64,000 nt of DNA, taken from assembly GCF_000482465.1 (NCBI RefSeq), contig NZ_KI519428.1, forward strand, positions 1 to 64,000, read 5' to 3'. This DNA comes from Runella limosa DSM 17973 (GTDB lineage: Bacteria > Bacteroidota > Bacteroidia > Cytophagales > Spirosomataceae). Below, one piece after another: positions 17,620 to 26,939 of this stretch. A program made the position numbers and the translations under genes. Numbering within the stretch: the stretch's first letter is position 1; each line of letters opens with the position of its first letter. The notes beneath the pieces are model-generated. The model saw only the letters and a list, made by a program, of their open reading frames with translations, searched no databases and was not told the DNA's origin.

Positions 17620-19287
17620 CTATAAGTCAAAGCGCTCCCAGGTCAGTTTGTCGAATTGTTTGTACAAAACATAAGCGATAAAGGTGGCAAAAACACAGGC
17701 TACTGGCACGCCAAATGGGATGAATGTCAATCCCCAATGCGCAAACCCACAAGTAGGAAGTAGTAGCATGAATATGACAAACTGAGAAGTTTGTCCTGCT
17801 TCTTTCATCGTGGCTAGGCTTTTGGAAAACGGTAGGCGATTTTGGGAACCAATTTTACTCTCAATCATGGATAAACACACTGAAGCCACAAAGGCTAAGT
17901 ATAAATCATCGAGTGCTTTGATGCCCCAAATTGTCAAAACGAATGTACTAAGTAGCAAATAAAATGGGGTGTAAAATTTAAGAAGAATGGCTTTTATGTT
18001 GCCGACCACTACGTCGCGCGGGGAATCGGTGGGCGTGGCAAAATAGACCCATGCCGCCTTAAAATCTTCACTAAAATGACTTTGAGATTGAAACGTTCCT
18101 GCTACGATATGGGCCATATAAAGCAACATTAAATAAAGGTAGCCTTGTGCCATCTCTGACCACTTTTGGGGATCAAAAAGCTCCTTTCCAAAAACAAAAA
18201 CCAACGGAATTAACGACCCAAAAGTGGGGTAAGTACGCATCTTAAACTTGCGGTCGCGGGCAGTAATTTTCCACGAAAGTTCAAAAATAGCTCTTTCAAG
18301 CAAACTCCCCGTGACCATCGTCGCCAGACGGCTTACAAAACCGTGACGCTTTTGAGTGATTGTTTTTTCAGCACCCCCGCCATCTCCTGTGCCAAGCTGC
18401 GCAATTTGTTGGGTGAATTTTGGTGCTAAAAATCGTATCAAAACCCAAGCGGAAGCCAACGGTACTACAAAGGCCAAAAGGCTCAACACCCAGAATTGGG
18501 ATGAGTTTTTAATGACAAATTGCATCCAACCACTGAGCCAGAGCGGAGGGAGGGCGTAATGCCATCCACGAATAACCACGGTGGTGGTATCGAGGTCGAG
18601 CCAATTGAAAATACGCCCTACCATTTGATAACCAGCCGTTACCAAAAGGGTGAATGCAATTTGGAAGTAGCTGATGATGTCTTTTAACCGCTCTTCGCTT
18701 GTAAACCGCATCAGAAGTATATACAACAGCGCGGTAAAAAAAACGGAGAGCATGGCCAACAAAAACACCGCCAAGATAATGGCAAAAAATGCAAGTAATC
18801 CGTATTTAAAAAGGGTGAAAAATAGAGAGAAAAAAGCAATCCCGTAGGACAGAATAAGCACATACGAGGAGATATGTACCAAGCGGGCTAATAAAATGGT
18901 ACGTCCATTGACAGGTCGAGGAAGAAGAACAACGTTGTCGGTCGTGTCGAGAAGAAGCGTAGAAAAGTCAGTAACCAAAGTAAGCACCGACATGATCATA
19001 ATGTACCCAAACGGCAGGGCATAAGCGTAGTAGGGATTGTCAATAAAAAAAATAAAGACACCCATAAGACCGCCAAAAATGGAAAATAAGCCGACCATTA
19101 GCCAAAATGAATTGTTTGTATCTTGGTCGTTATTATAGGATTTATAGTGAGAAAAAGCCGCCATCGGGCGGCGGTTTTGCATCTTGAATTTGACTTCAAC
19201 GATGTTTCGTAAAATGTCGTAATCGGCACCTAACCACCGAAATACGCCCTGCATCAAGTCTAGGATTCGTAAAACTGCTTTGCTCAT
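17620..19287 (-). CDS. ABC exporter membrane subunit
   Basis: A 555-residue polytopic membrane protein with about twelve hydrophobic segments, for example around residues 60-110, 140-215, 235-290 and 370-555. It is encoded 28 bases downstream of an ABC ATPase gene on the same strand, and the two surely form one exporter. The sequence is of the ABC-2-like permease kind used for multidrug, peptide or lipid export, but no closer family is recognised. The long permease has a central soluble loop (about 300-330, rich in Gly, Lys and Arg). The substrate is unknown. Confidence 0.75.
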   Translation of the reverse strand: MSKAVLRILDLMQGVFRWLGADYDILRNIVEVKFKMQNRRPMAAFSHYKSYNNDQDTNNSFWLMVGLFSIFGGLMGVFIFFIDNPYYAYALPFGYIMIMSVLTLVTDFSTLLLDTTDNVVLLPRPVNGRTILLARLVHISSYVLILSYGIAFFSLFFTLFKYGLLAFFAIILAVFLLAMLSVFFTALLYILLMRFTSEERLKDIISYFQIAFTLLVTAGYQMVGRIFNWLDLDTTTVVIRGWHYALPPLWLSGWMQFVIKNSSQFWVLSLLAFVVPLASAWVLIRFLAPKFTQQIAQLGTGDGGGAEKTITQKRHGFVSRLATMVTGSLLERAIFELSWKITARDRKFKMRTYPTFGSLIPLVFVFGKELFDPQKWSEMAQGYLYLMLLYMAHIVAGTFQSQSHFSEDFKAAWVYFATPTDSPRDVVVGNIKAILLKFYTPFYLLLSTFVLTIWGIKALDDLYLAFVASVCLSMIESKIGSQNRLPFSKSLATMKEAGQTSQFVIFMLLLPTCGFAHWGLTFIPFGVPVACVFATFIAYVLYKQFDKLTWERFDL

Positions 19288-19315
19288 TGGGGAGAATAGT
19301 TGAGTGGTTTGGACT

Positions 19316-20092
19316 TTACTTCAATGCTTGTAAAAAATCTTCGGCACGGTGGCTATTCTCGTTGTCACCCGTCAAGCCTTGGAAAATATGCTCTAGCGAA
19401 CCCGACTGCGCCTGAGCTTTGAGTTCTTCAAAAGTACCGTTGGCAATAATAGCTCCTTGGTTAATAATCACAATTCTATCAGAGATTTTTTCTACCACAT
19501 CCATGATGTGTGAGCTGTAAAAAATGGTTTTACCAGCGGCTTTCAATTTGGCTAACACTTCTTTCACCAAAATCACGGCATTGGCATCAAGCCCAGAGAG
19601 AGGTTCGTCCAAAAAGATGACGTCAGGATTGTGAATAAGCCCCGAAATCAACAATACCTTTTGTCGCATTCCTTTGGAAAAAGCATTCATTCTGACGTCT
19701 GCGTGGGTTTTTAGACCAAAAATCTCCAATAATTCGTGCGCTCGACGTTCGGTGAGGTCATCCTCCATTTTGTGTAGTCTTCCTATAAACAACAAGTACT
19801 CCATGGGCGTCAGGACTTCGTATAACATGGCATTTTCGGGCACGTAGCCAATGCGTTTCTTGACTTCAAGGGCATCCTCTCGAATGTCGTACCCGAGCAC
19901 CTTTGCTTCCCCTACAAAATCGGGAAGCATTCCAATCAGTATTTTCAGGGTTGTACTTTTGCCCGCGCCATTGGGGCCAATGTACCCAATGATTTCACCC
20001 GTATAAACGTCCAAATCAATTCCTTTAAGGATTAAATCGCGGCCATACGATTTTTTTAGGCCGCGTAAACTCACGACAGGCTGTTTGTCCAT
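19316..20092 (-). CDS. ABC transporter ATP-binding protein
   Basis: A 258-residue nucleotide-binding subunit. Walker A is GPNGAGKST, the ABC signature is FSKGMRQKV, Walker B is VIFLDEPLSGLD, and the H-loop is YSSHIMD. It precedes the membrane subunit by 28 bases, so ATPase and permease are co-transcribed. The sequence resembles the CcmA/NatA type of ABC-2 exporter ATPases. The promoter should lie in 20093-20334, shared with the divergent acetyltransferase gene, but no exact TAnnTTTG was picked out. Confidence 0.93.
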   Translation of the reverse strand: MDKQPVVSLRGLKKSYGRDLILKGIDLDVYTGEIIGYIGPNGAGKSTTLKILIGMLPDFVGEAKVLGYDIREDALEVKKRIGYVPENAMLYEVLTPMEYLLFIGRLHKMEDDLTERRAHELLEIFGLKTHADVRMNAFSKGMRQKVLLISGLIHNPDVIFLDEPLSGLDANAVILVKEVLAKLKAAGKTIFYSSHIMDVVEKISDRIVIINQGAIIANGTFEELKAQAQSGSLEHIFQGLTGDNENSHRAEDFLQALK

Positions 20093-20334
20093 GTTAAATT
20101 CGTTTAGGTTTTGTGAAGAAATAGTAAGGCGGTTATGCCCTTATGCCATTGAGACGTTAAATAACGAATAAGTTCACATTTTGAAACTAAAATATAGATG
20201 AACGGTGTAAAATGTCTTTTTGTGTAATTTTTGGGAAGATAGCATTTGAAATTAGCTTGGAAAGCCTAATTTAGCAGCAGACTTTTCAAGTTTGATGAAA
20301 AACGTGGAAAGTCTATCAATTATTAATAAGACAA

Positions 20335-20832
20335 ATGTTAGAAATTAGCAACGTAACTACGGCAGAACTGCCCGAAATTCAGCGCATCGCCTACCAAACA
20401 TGGCCTATGACCTTTGGGGATATTTTATCGCCCAAACAAATTGATTACATGCTTGACTGGATGTACAGTATTCCGTCGTTAACAGCGCAAATCGAGGAAA
20501 AAGGGCACGTTTTTCTGTTGATAAAAGAGAACGAAGAGTGGCTAGGGTACGTTTCGTACGAACTCAATTACAAAAATGAACCCAACACAAAGATTCATAA
20601 AATTTACCTGTTACCTGCCAGTCAAGGAAAAGGAGCGGGTGCCGCTTTGATTCGTAAAGTAGCCGAAATTGCTACGGACAATAACAATTCGGCGCTACTA
20701 CTAAACGTCAATCGTTACAACAAAGCGGTTGGTTTTTACGAAAAAATGGGCTTTTCCATTGTAGGAAGCGAAGATATTGACATTGGAGATGGGTTTTTAA
20801 TGCAAGATTACATCATGGCAAAACCGCTCTAG
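20335..20832 (+). CDS. GNAT family N-acetyltransferase
   Basis: A 165-residue enzyme that transfers an acetyl group from acetyl-CoA to an amine. Motif A is KIYLLPASQGKGAGAALI, whose QGKGAG loop binds the CoA pyrophosphate, and the downstream LLNVNRYNKAVGFYEKMGF block is the usual motif B. The N-terminal IRPA-like part (TAELPEIQRIAYQTW) fits spermidine/peptide-type acetyltransferases. The gene stands alone, divergent from the ABC exporter. The substrate is not known. Confidence 0.9.
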   Translation: MLEISNVTTAELPEIQRIAYQTWPMTFGDILSPKQIDYMLDWMYSIPSLTAQIEEKGHVFLLIKENEEWLGYVSYELNYKNEPNTKIHKIYLLPASQGKGAGAALIRKVAEIATDNNNSALLLNVNRYNKAVGFYEKMGFSIVGSEDIDIGDGFLMQDYIMAKPL

Positions 20833-21157
20833 GGAACCAACGACTGCGAAGAGTGGGGCGTTAGGCTTTTTTAAGAATGTAAGGTGTTAACTGTTAAAGT
20901 AAACCCCCGAATATGCACTTGTTTGGTGTAATTCGGGGGTTTACGTATTTTAGTTGTGTTAACAAATTTAAAATACGGATGCAATCGCTGGCTACCCGCA
21001 CACACTTTTCAATCTTGATTCTCCAATTTTTACCAAATTGGCATCAATTTATCAAACAATCAAATGCCCCTTACTGGTTGAGTTATTTCCAGAGAAAAAA
21101 ATGATTTCAGGCACACCTTCATGGCTACGTTTAAATGCCAGCCAATCGGTTGCCATT
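20833..21157. other. gap between acetyltransferase and helicase genes with one strong stem-loop
   Basis: The only structure seen is a perfect 14-bp stem: 20899-20912 (ending in CCCCCGAAT) pairs with 20931-20944 around an 18-base loop. It probably ends the acetyltransferase transcript, though it lacks a clean T run (GTATTTTAG follows). The open frame at 20913-21104 has no protein-like features. Nothing else is recognised. Confidence 0.6.
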
Positions 21158-24100
21158 TTACCCCAGCCTCACCAATTCCCGCAAGTCATTGTTTGACAAA
21201 TCGCCCAACCACGTTTCGCCGTCCGTGACGGTGAGGTTGGCGAGTTCGCGTTTGTTTTGGATGAGTTTGTTGATTTTTTCTTCAAAGCTACCCTGCGTGA
21301 TAAATCGGTGAACCAACACATTTTTGGTTTGGCCAATCCGAAAAGCGCGGTCGGTGGCTTGGGCTTCTACGGCGGGGTTCCACCACAAATCGTAGTGAAT
21401 CACGTTGTTGGCAGCCGTTAAATTGAGCCCTGTTCCGCCCGCTTTGAGCGACAAAATCAGAATACGCGTCGAGCGATTGTGTTGAAAATCGTCCACCATT
21501 TCATCGCGGTTTTTACGGCTGATACCTCCGTGAAGGAACGGTACTTCCAACTGCATTTGCTCCTGAAACATCGTTTGTAACAACGTCCCCATTTCTTCAT
21601 ATTGGGTAAAAATGAGCGTTTTTTCGCCATTTTCGAGAATTTGACGAATCAAATCCAACAGCAATTGCGTCTTGCCTGATGCTTCAGGTTGAGCGCCGCC
21701 TTTTTTGAGGTAGTGCGTGGGGTGGTTACAAATTTGTTTGAGGGCGGTCATCATTTTAAAAATCAACCCACTGCGTTTGAATCCATCTTTTTGACCTTCA
21801 ATCCCGCGCAACGCTTGGTCCACTACACTTTGATACAAGGCCGCTTGCTCGCCCGTGAGCGTACAAGCTTGGTCGATTTCGATTTTGTCGGGCAAATCTT
21901 GGATGATTTTTTTGTCCGTTTTTACCCGCCTTAAAATAAACGGTTCAGTAACGCGCTTAAACTTATCCAAGGCGTGTTGGTCGCGGTCAATCTCAATCGG
22001 AATGGCGTAGTCACTCACAAATTTTTTCAGATTACCGAGGTAGCCTTTGTTGGCAAAATCAAAAATCGACCAGTATTCGGCCATGCGGTTTTCGACGGGC
22101 GTACCACTCATGGCGATTTTGATGCCCGATTTCATTTTTTTGACGGCCTTGGTTTGGGCGGTATTGGGATTTTTGATGTTTTGCGCTTCGTCAATGACCA
22201 TCACTGCCCATTTTAGCTTGCTCAAACCCTCTTCCTCACTGCGTACCACGCCGTAGGTGGTGAGCAAAATATCGGCATCTTTGAGCGGAGTCAAGCTTCG
22301 TCCCGAACCGTGGTACAGGTGCAGACGAAGTTCGGGGGCAAATTTGCTGATTTCCTTCGACCAGTTGGTGAGCAACGTCGTTGGCACTACGACCAGCCCT
22401 TTCAATTTTTTGAAAGCCCCTTCTTGCTTCATTTTCAGGAGGGTAGTGATGACTTGCAGGGTTTTTCCCAACCCCATGTCGTCGGCAATCAGGCTACCCA
22501 TTCCCAAACGAGCATTTTTGTAAAGCCATTCGTAGCCGCGCTGTTGGTAGGGGCGTAAGTTGGCGGTAAGGCGCTCGGGGAGTGCAACGGTTTCGTTTTT
22601 CAACAACGATTTCATCCACTTTTGCGCCGATTTTGTGAGGGTCACGCCCGTACCGTTGAATTCTTCTGTAAGGGCCGTTTGTAGTAATTCATTGCTATCC
22701 AGCGAAGGCGGATTTTTGAGCTTTTCGAGTAAGGTTTTGATTTCTTTTTCGTCAAAATACGCGTACTGGTCTTTGATTTTTACCAAACCTCGGTAGTTTT
22801 CAATCATCCGTACAAAGCTTTGGGTATCAATGTGTTCTTCGCCCACGGCTACTTCCCAGCGGAACTTGAGCATATTTTCCAAACTGATAATCGACGAAGC
22901 CGCAACTTTGCCATCGTCTTCGCTGTCGAGCGTCATGGTAAGCTGCGGACGAAGCAATTTTTGGAGCGATTTTGGTAACTGAATTTTGATGCCAAACAGT
23001 CGAATCGTTGGCAAAATCTTCAGGAGAATGTCGGCAAATACCTCGGAGTCGAACTGCAATGTTTTTGTTCCATTGCTGGCAATCAGTTGATTAAGTTGCG
23101 GAAAATGCTCCGCCATCATCGAAAGGTCGCGCATCACCCCGATGCGTACGGGCGCATAGTTGCGTTCGGTCATGAACGTTTGGAGGGGAATCGGGATGCC
23201 GAGTTCAGACCTTTTATGTTCCACAAACAGATTGACCTTAAAACCCTCTTCCAGTTCTTCTACTTGCACCAACGGCACGTAATCGCGTTGGGCAATGAAA
23301 AATTTATTTAACCATAACTGAATATTACTCGGGATTTCGCGGGATTCAAAACCTCCAAAGAAAACCATTGAGCTTCTAAAAAATAAATCGTCGGTGTCGG
23401 TGGCTTTGTAGTCAAAATGGTCGTTGAATTGCCGTATGCGTTCGGTCAAAATGAGCGAAGACAGGGCATTCATAAAATCGGTTTCGGTGGGAATAAAGAT
23501 GTCACGTTTCCCAATTTTATAATAAAGAATTTCGGGAGGCAACACAGCCCGTACGTGAGCCGTTAGGGTGGCTACTTGTTCGTTGACAGTGGCAGGTATC
23601 CAACGCACCAAATGGTATTCTCGCTTGAGTTTGGCACGTAGCAATTGGGGAATAATGGCGCCGCGTTCAAGAAGTTTGAGCGCCAAACGATTCAAAAAAT
23701 AAAGCCCTTTGAGGGTAGGAGAGAGCTGCGGCAACTGCGACGAAGGCAAGTGATGAATCCAATCAATAAACTTGGGGAGTTCGTCAAATTGAAACACAAC
23801 TCGCTCGCGGGTATCTCTGAAATTGGCCTGCAAAAAGCCCAGTGCTTCGTCCATGATGATTTCGCCGCTTTCTACCGCGTCCAAATCTTTGTCATACTCT
23901 TGCTCACTCGGTTCTTCGGAAACGGCAAGTTCGCGCGCTTTTTTGGCGGTATTAATGTAAAACTTTTGTAAAACCTGTTTAAAATTACCCGTTCGGTAAA
24001 ACAAAGGTTTATCACCTAAAAGTGACAATAAATTGTCCGAAATATCGGGAAGCGTCGAAAAATCCAGCGGGGTATATAAGGCTTCGTTTGGCTGAAAAAC

Positions 24101-24703
24101 CATTTCTTCTGAGCCTTCAAACGGTTGGCGAATATCGGCTACGTCGAGCGTTTCTACGTCTTTTTGGTCAGACGATGCAAACCCCAACGTTTCCAAGCTT
24201 TTGAACAAATCAAAATCACGGAGTTCAAAAATCAAAAAAGGGTTTTTATCAATTTCATTAGCGACCAAAAACAGCACCGCCGCGCGGTGTTTGCAAGGGT
24301 CGCCCCAGTCGGGACACGAACAATCGGAATGAAAAGCCTCCCACGAACGCGGAAATAGAAAAATTCCTTGATGTTGACAGTCGTTGAACAACTCCGAAGG
24401 TAGCTGACGATTCAGCAATTGCGTCAAATACAGCGGATTTTCAGTAATCAAACTCAGCAATCGGGCTTTGTCAGACGGGGAGAGTGGGTCGATATTGAAC
24501 GAAATCTTGTAAGGTCGAGGGCTGGTGCCTTTTACCCGCGCCGCTATTTTATTGCCCTCAAACGCGATGCTTTGGACGGAGCCATTGTTGGCATACGTAC
24601 GACCTCTGGCCAATCGCCCGCTTTCATCGAGACCTTCCAGTAGATTGATCCATTGTTGTCCCCACCACGTTTGCCCAAAAGTACTTTTACGCTGAAATGC
24701 CAT
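21158..24703 (-). CDS. SNF2-family helicase with SWIM zinc finger
   Basis: A 1181-residue DNA-dependent ATPase of the Swi2/Snf2 superfamily. The ATG at 24701-24703 is preferred; the frame extends seven codons to a TTG. Near the N-terminus a SWIM motif (C128, C130, C137, H139; CSCPDWGDPCKH) is present. The helicase core follows in the C-terminal half: motif I DDMGLGKT, motif II DEAQ, motif III AMSGTPVENR, then the second lobe with TLIFTQYEEM, LSLKAGGTGLNLT and motif VI QATDRAFRIGQ. The middle holds a family-specific region (SNF2_assoc type). Such bacterial RapA/HepA-like proteins remodel protein-DNA or RNA polymerase complexes. The gene stands alone and is divergent from the CE15 gene. Nothing unusual is seen. 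Confidence 0.93.
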   Translation of the reverse strand: MAFQRKSTFGQTWWGQQWINLLEGLDESGRLARGRTYANNGSVQSIAFEGNKIAARVKGTSPRPYKISFNIDPLSPSDKARLLSLITENPLYLTQLLNRQLPSELFNDCQHQGIFLFPRSWEAFHSDCSCPDWGDPCKHRAAVLFLVANEIDKNPFLIFELRDFDLFKSLETLGFASSDQKDVETLDVADIRQPFEGSEEMVFQPNEALYTPLDFSTLPDISDNLLSLLGDKPLFYRTGNFKQVLQKFYINTAKKARELAVSEEPSEQEYDKDLDAVESGEIIMDEALGFLQANFRDTRERVVFQFDELPKFIDWIHHLPSSQLPQLSPTLKGLYFLNRLALKLLERGAIIPQLLRAKLKREYHLVRWIPATVNEQVATLTAHVRAVLPPEILYYKIGKRDIFIPTETDFMNALSSLILTERIRQFNDHFDYKATDTDDLFFRSSMVFFGGFESREIPSNIQLWLNKFFIAQRDYVPLVQVEELEEGFKVNLFVEHKRSELGIPIPLQTFMTERNYAPVRIGVMRDLSMMAEHFPQLNQLIASNGTKTLQFDSEVFADILLKILPTIRLFGIKIQLPKSLQKLLRPQLTMTLDSEDDGKVAASSIISLENMLKFRWEVAVGEEHIDTQSFVRMIENYRGLVKIKDQYAYFDEKEIKTLLEKLKNPPSLDSNELLQTALTEEFNGTGVTLTKSAQKWMKSLLKNETVALPERLTANLRPYQQRGYEWLYKNARLGMGSLIADDMGLGKTLQVITTLLKMKQEGAFKKLKGLVVVPTTLLTNWSKEISKFAPELRLHLYHGSGRSLTPLKDADILLTTYGVVRSEEEGLSKLKWAVMVIDEAQNIKNPNTAQTKAVKKMKSGIKIAMSGTPVENRMAEYWSIFDFANKGYLGNLKKFVSDYAIPIEIDRDQHALDKFKRVTEPFILRRVKTDKKIIQDLPDKIEIDQACTLTGEQAALYQSVVDQALRGIEGQKDGFKRSGLIFKMMTALKQICNHPTHYLKKGGAQPEASGKTQLLLDLIRQILENGEKTLIFTQYEEMGTLLQTMFQEQMQLEVPFLHGGISRKNRDEMVDDFQHNRSTRILILSLKAGGTGLNLTAANNVIHYDLWWNPAVEAQATDRAFRIGQTKNVLVHRFITQGSFEEKINKLIQNKRELANLTVTDGETWLGDLSNNDLRELVRLG

Positions 24704-24814
24704 TCGTTTTTTTGTTTTTTGCAAAAATAAGGGGAATTAGAAGTTTGGTGCCTATTTCCCAAGATAAGAAGTAGTTGATTCTGAATTTTCACTTTTTGTG
24801 AAAAGAAAAAGATA

Positions 24815-26116
24815 ATGTCGCCCTACATGAAAAAAGCAACGTTTACAGCCCTTCTTAGTTTATTTTCGATGTTTGGATTGGCCCAGCAACCTGCTAATCG
24901 GCCTACGTTGGTGGCGGGAATACCTGTCAATTATCAAGAAGATTCGGTGGCAGCTTACAACTTGCCCCGTTTGTTGACCTGCTCAGACGGCCAAAGGGTA
25001 ACCTCATCGAAAATATGGGCGAAAAAACGCCGCCCAGAATTACTGAAATGGGTCGAAGAAATTCAGTTTGGGAAAATGCCAGCTCGCCCCAAAGCGATGA
25101 GTTTTAACGTTTTTGATAAAGGAACACTGGCATTTGGCGGGAAGGCTTTACGCAAACAAGTAACGGTTTATTTTACAAAAGATACTTCAGATTGGAAAAT
25201 GAACTTGGTGGTGTATCTTCCTGTAGCCGCTATCAAACCTTCGCCTTTGTTGTTGTCGATTTCGTTTGCGGCTTACAATCAGGTGATTGAGGATAGTGGA
25301 CTTTTGGTGGGGACAATTTGGTCGCGGGAGGGGAAAAGAATAAAAGCAGACAAGCCCAGTGCATTTGGTAAAATAAACGTAGAGCAATTTATTGACGCAG
25401 GCATCGGCTTTGCAATGGTTTATTACGGCGACATTGAGCCCGATTTTAAAGACGGAATTAAGTACGGTATCAGAAGTAAATATTTACCAGCTGGGCAGAC
25501 CGACGTGAATGAAAATGAATGGGGGGCGATTTCGGCATGGGCGTGGGGATTGAGCCGTGCCATGGATTATTTTCAAACTGATAAGCAAATCGATAGTAAG
25601 CGGGTAGCTCTTCAAGGTGCTTCGCGGTTAGGTAAAACGGTGCTGTGGGCAGGCATTCACGATACCCGTTTTAAGATGGTAATCGCGAGTATTTCGGGAG
25701 AAGGTGGGGCGGCACTCGCACGGCGCAATTACGGAGAAACGGTGCAGCACATTACCGATCCGTCGCGGTATTTGTACCAGTTTGCCCCGAAATACCATAG
25801 TTATGCAACGCAGTTAGACAAATTGCCTTTTGATGCCCATGCCTTGGTGGCATTGATGGCCCCGCGTCCGCTATTATTACAGACAGGAAGCACCGATTAT
25901 TGGTCAGATCCTAAAGGTGAGTTTTTGTCGGCCCAAGCAGCCAGTCCTGTATATCAATTGTTTAACAAACAAGCCCCTGCTACATCGGCTATGCCCGCCG
26001 CAGGTGATACTTCGCTGTTGATGAATGAGTTGGGGTATTTTATGCACGAAGGAGGCCATACCGTTTTACCTACGGATTGGGCGCATTTTATTGCGTATAT
26101 GAAAAAGTATTTGTGA
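24815..26116 (+). CDS. secreted CE15 glucuronoyl esterase-like hydrolase
   Basis: A 433-residue alpha/beta hydrolase with a signal peptide ending near LAQQP. The nucleophile motif is GASRLGK (268-274, Ser270), matching the G-x-S-R-x-G-K signature of carbohydrate esterase family 15; fungal members have Cys where this one has Ala. The catalytic His is probably H415 (HEGGHTVLPTDW), and E296 (SGEGG) sits where bacterial members have an acid or binding residue. CE15 enzymes cut the ester between lignin alcohols and 4-O-methyl-glucuronic acid on xylan. The gene is just upstream of an ECF sigma/FecR/SusCD cluster, which supports a role in glucuronoxylan use. A second ATG four codons in could also be the start. 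Confidence 0.85.
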   Translation: MSPYMKKATFTALLSLFSMFGLAQQPANRPTLVAGIPVNYQEDSVAAYNLPRLLTCSDGQRVTSSKIWAKKRRPELLKWVEEIQFGKMPARPKAMSFNVFDKGTLAFGGKALRKQVTVYFTKDTSDWKMNLVVYLPVAAIKPSPLLLSISFAAYNQVIEDSGLLVGTIWSREGKRIKADKPSAFGKINVEQFIDAGIGFAMVYYGDIEPDFKDGIKYGIRSKYLPAGQTDVNENEWGAISAWAWGLSRAMDYFQTDKQIDSKRVALQGASRLGKTVLWAGIHDTRFKMVIASISGEGGAALARRNYGETVQHITDPSRYLYQFAPKYHSYATQLDKLPFDAHALVALMAPRPLLLQTGSTDYWSDPKGEFLSAQAASPVYQLFNKQAPATSAMPAAGDTSLLMNELGYFMHEGGHTVLPTDWAHFIAYMKKYL

Positions 26117-26247
26117 GAGTTGGCGTACGCAGATTGGTGCTGATTTTAATACTGATAGTGCTGCGCAACACTTACCAAAGAGGAGACTACAAACAATTTT
26201 GAATGCCTTTGTTCAAAATTTTATCAAAAAATTCATAATTCAAGGGT

Positions 26248-26255
26248 TAGGTTTG
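26248..26255 (+). promoter_or_regulatory. possible -7 element for the ECF sigma gene
   Basis: TAGGTTTG fits TAnnTTTG and lies 42 bases before the ATG at 26298. No matching -33 element is evident, so this is a modest candidate. It falls within the open frame upstream of the true start, which supports the shorter protein. Confidence 0.35.
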
Positions 26256-26297
26256 TTGCTTTTAGGTCTCGTGTCATTAAAGGTCCCATTTGAACCC

Positions 26298-26891
26298 ATG
26301 AAACCCAGACCCAAAGACGAACATACCCAACAACTCTGGCAAGATTACCGCGCAGGTGACCCCACTTCGCTGGCGCAATTGATGCAGTTGAATTACTCCG
26401 ATTTATTTCATTGGGGAGTGCGCTTTTGTCCCGAACGGGAGATGGTGAAAGACTGTATCCAAGAGCTTTTTTTGAGTCTTTGGCAAATACATGCGACCAT
26501 CGGAGAGGTTGAAAATGTGCGGGCTTATTTGCTGAAGTCGCTCAAAACGAAGTTGTTGAGGGAGTTGTCAAAACAACACAATCATTTTTACGAATTAAAC
26601 GACGACTACGATTTTGATGTGTTGTTTTCTGCCGACCTGCGCATGATTGAGGACGAGTATGAAGTATATCAACTCAAACGATTGGAACACGTATTGGGAC
26701 AATTGCCCGAACGTCAAAAAGAGCTTATTTATCTACGATTTTACCAAGATTTGAGCTACGATCAAATTGCCGAAACCATGCAAATCGGCCGCCAATCGCT
26801 GTATAATTTACTTCAAAAGGCACTCACAAGTTTAAGAAAACACTGGCAGGTGGGACTCAACTTGTTGTTGGTAGCCATGTGGGTGAGATAA
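26298..26891 (+). CDS. ECF RNA polymerase sigma factor of a SusCD locus
   Basis: A 197-residue sigma-70 family protein of the extracytoplasmic-function type. Region 2 is visible in the segment with DCIQELFLSLW, and region 4 in LGQLPERQKELIYLRFYQDLSYDQIAETM, with the helix-turn-helix continuing through QSLYNLLQKAL. The ATG at 26298 gives the normal N-terminus; the longer frame from 26199 starts at TTG and adds an unrelated hydrophobic segment. The following gene is a FecR-type anti-sigma factor, 48 bases away, then SusC and SusD. In this arrangement, binding of a glycan by SusC signals through FecR to release the sigma factor, which then activates the susCD genes. Confidence 0.92.
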   Translation: MKPRPKDEHTQQLWQDYRAGDPTSLAQLMQLNYSDLFHWGVRFCPEREMVKDCIQELFLSLWQIHATIGEVENVRAYLLKSLKTKLLRELSKQHNHFYELNDDYDFDVLFSADLRMIEDEYEVYQLKRLEHVLGQLPERQKELIYLRFYQDLSYDQIAETMQIGRQSLYNLLQKALTSLRKHWQVGLNLLLVAMWVR

Positions 26892-26939
26892 TCAATCGGA
26901 GCCTTTGGGAAATTAACTGAAAAGCATTACACCAATCAA

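Noticed and set aside
26199-26297. Longer ECF sigma start at a TTG with a hydrophobic segment
   Set aside because: ECF sigma factors have no membrane segment; the ATG at 26298 gives the normal N-terminus.
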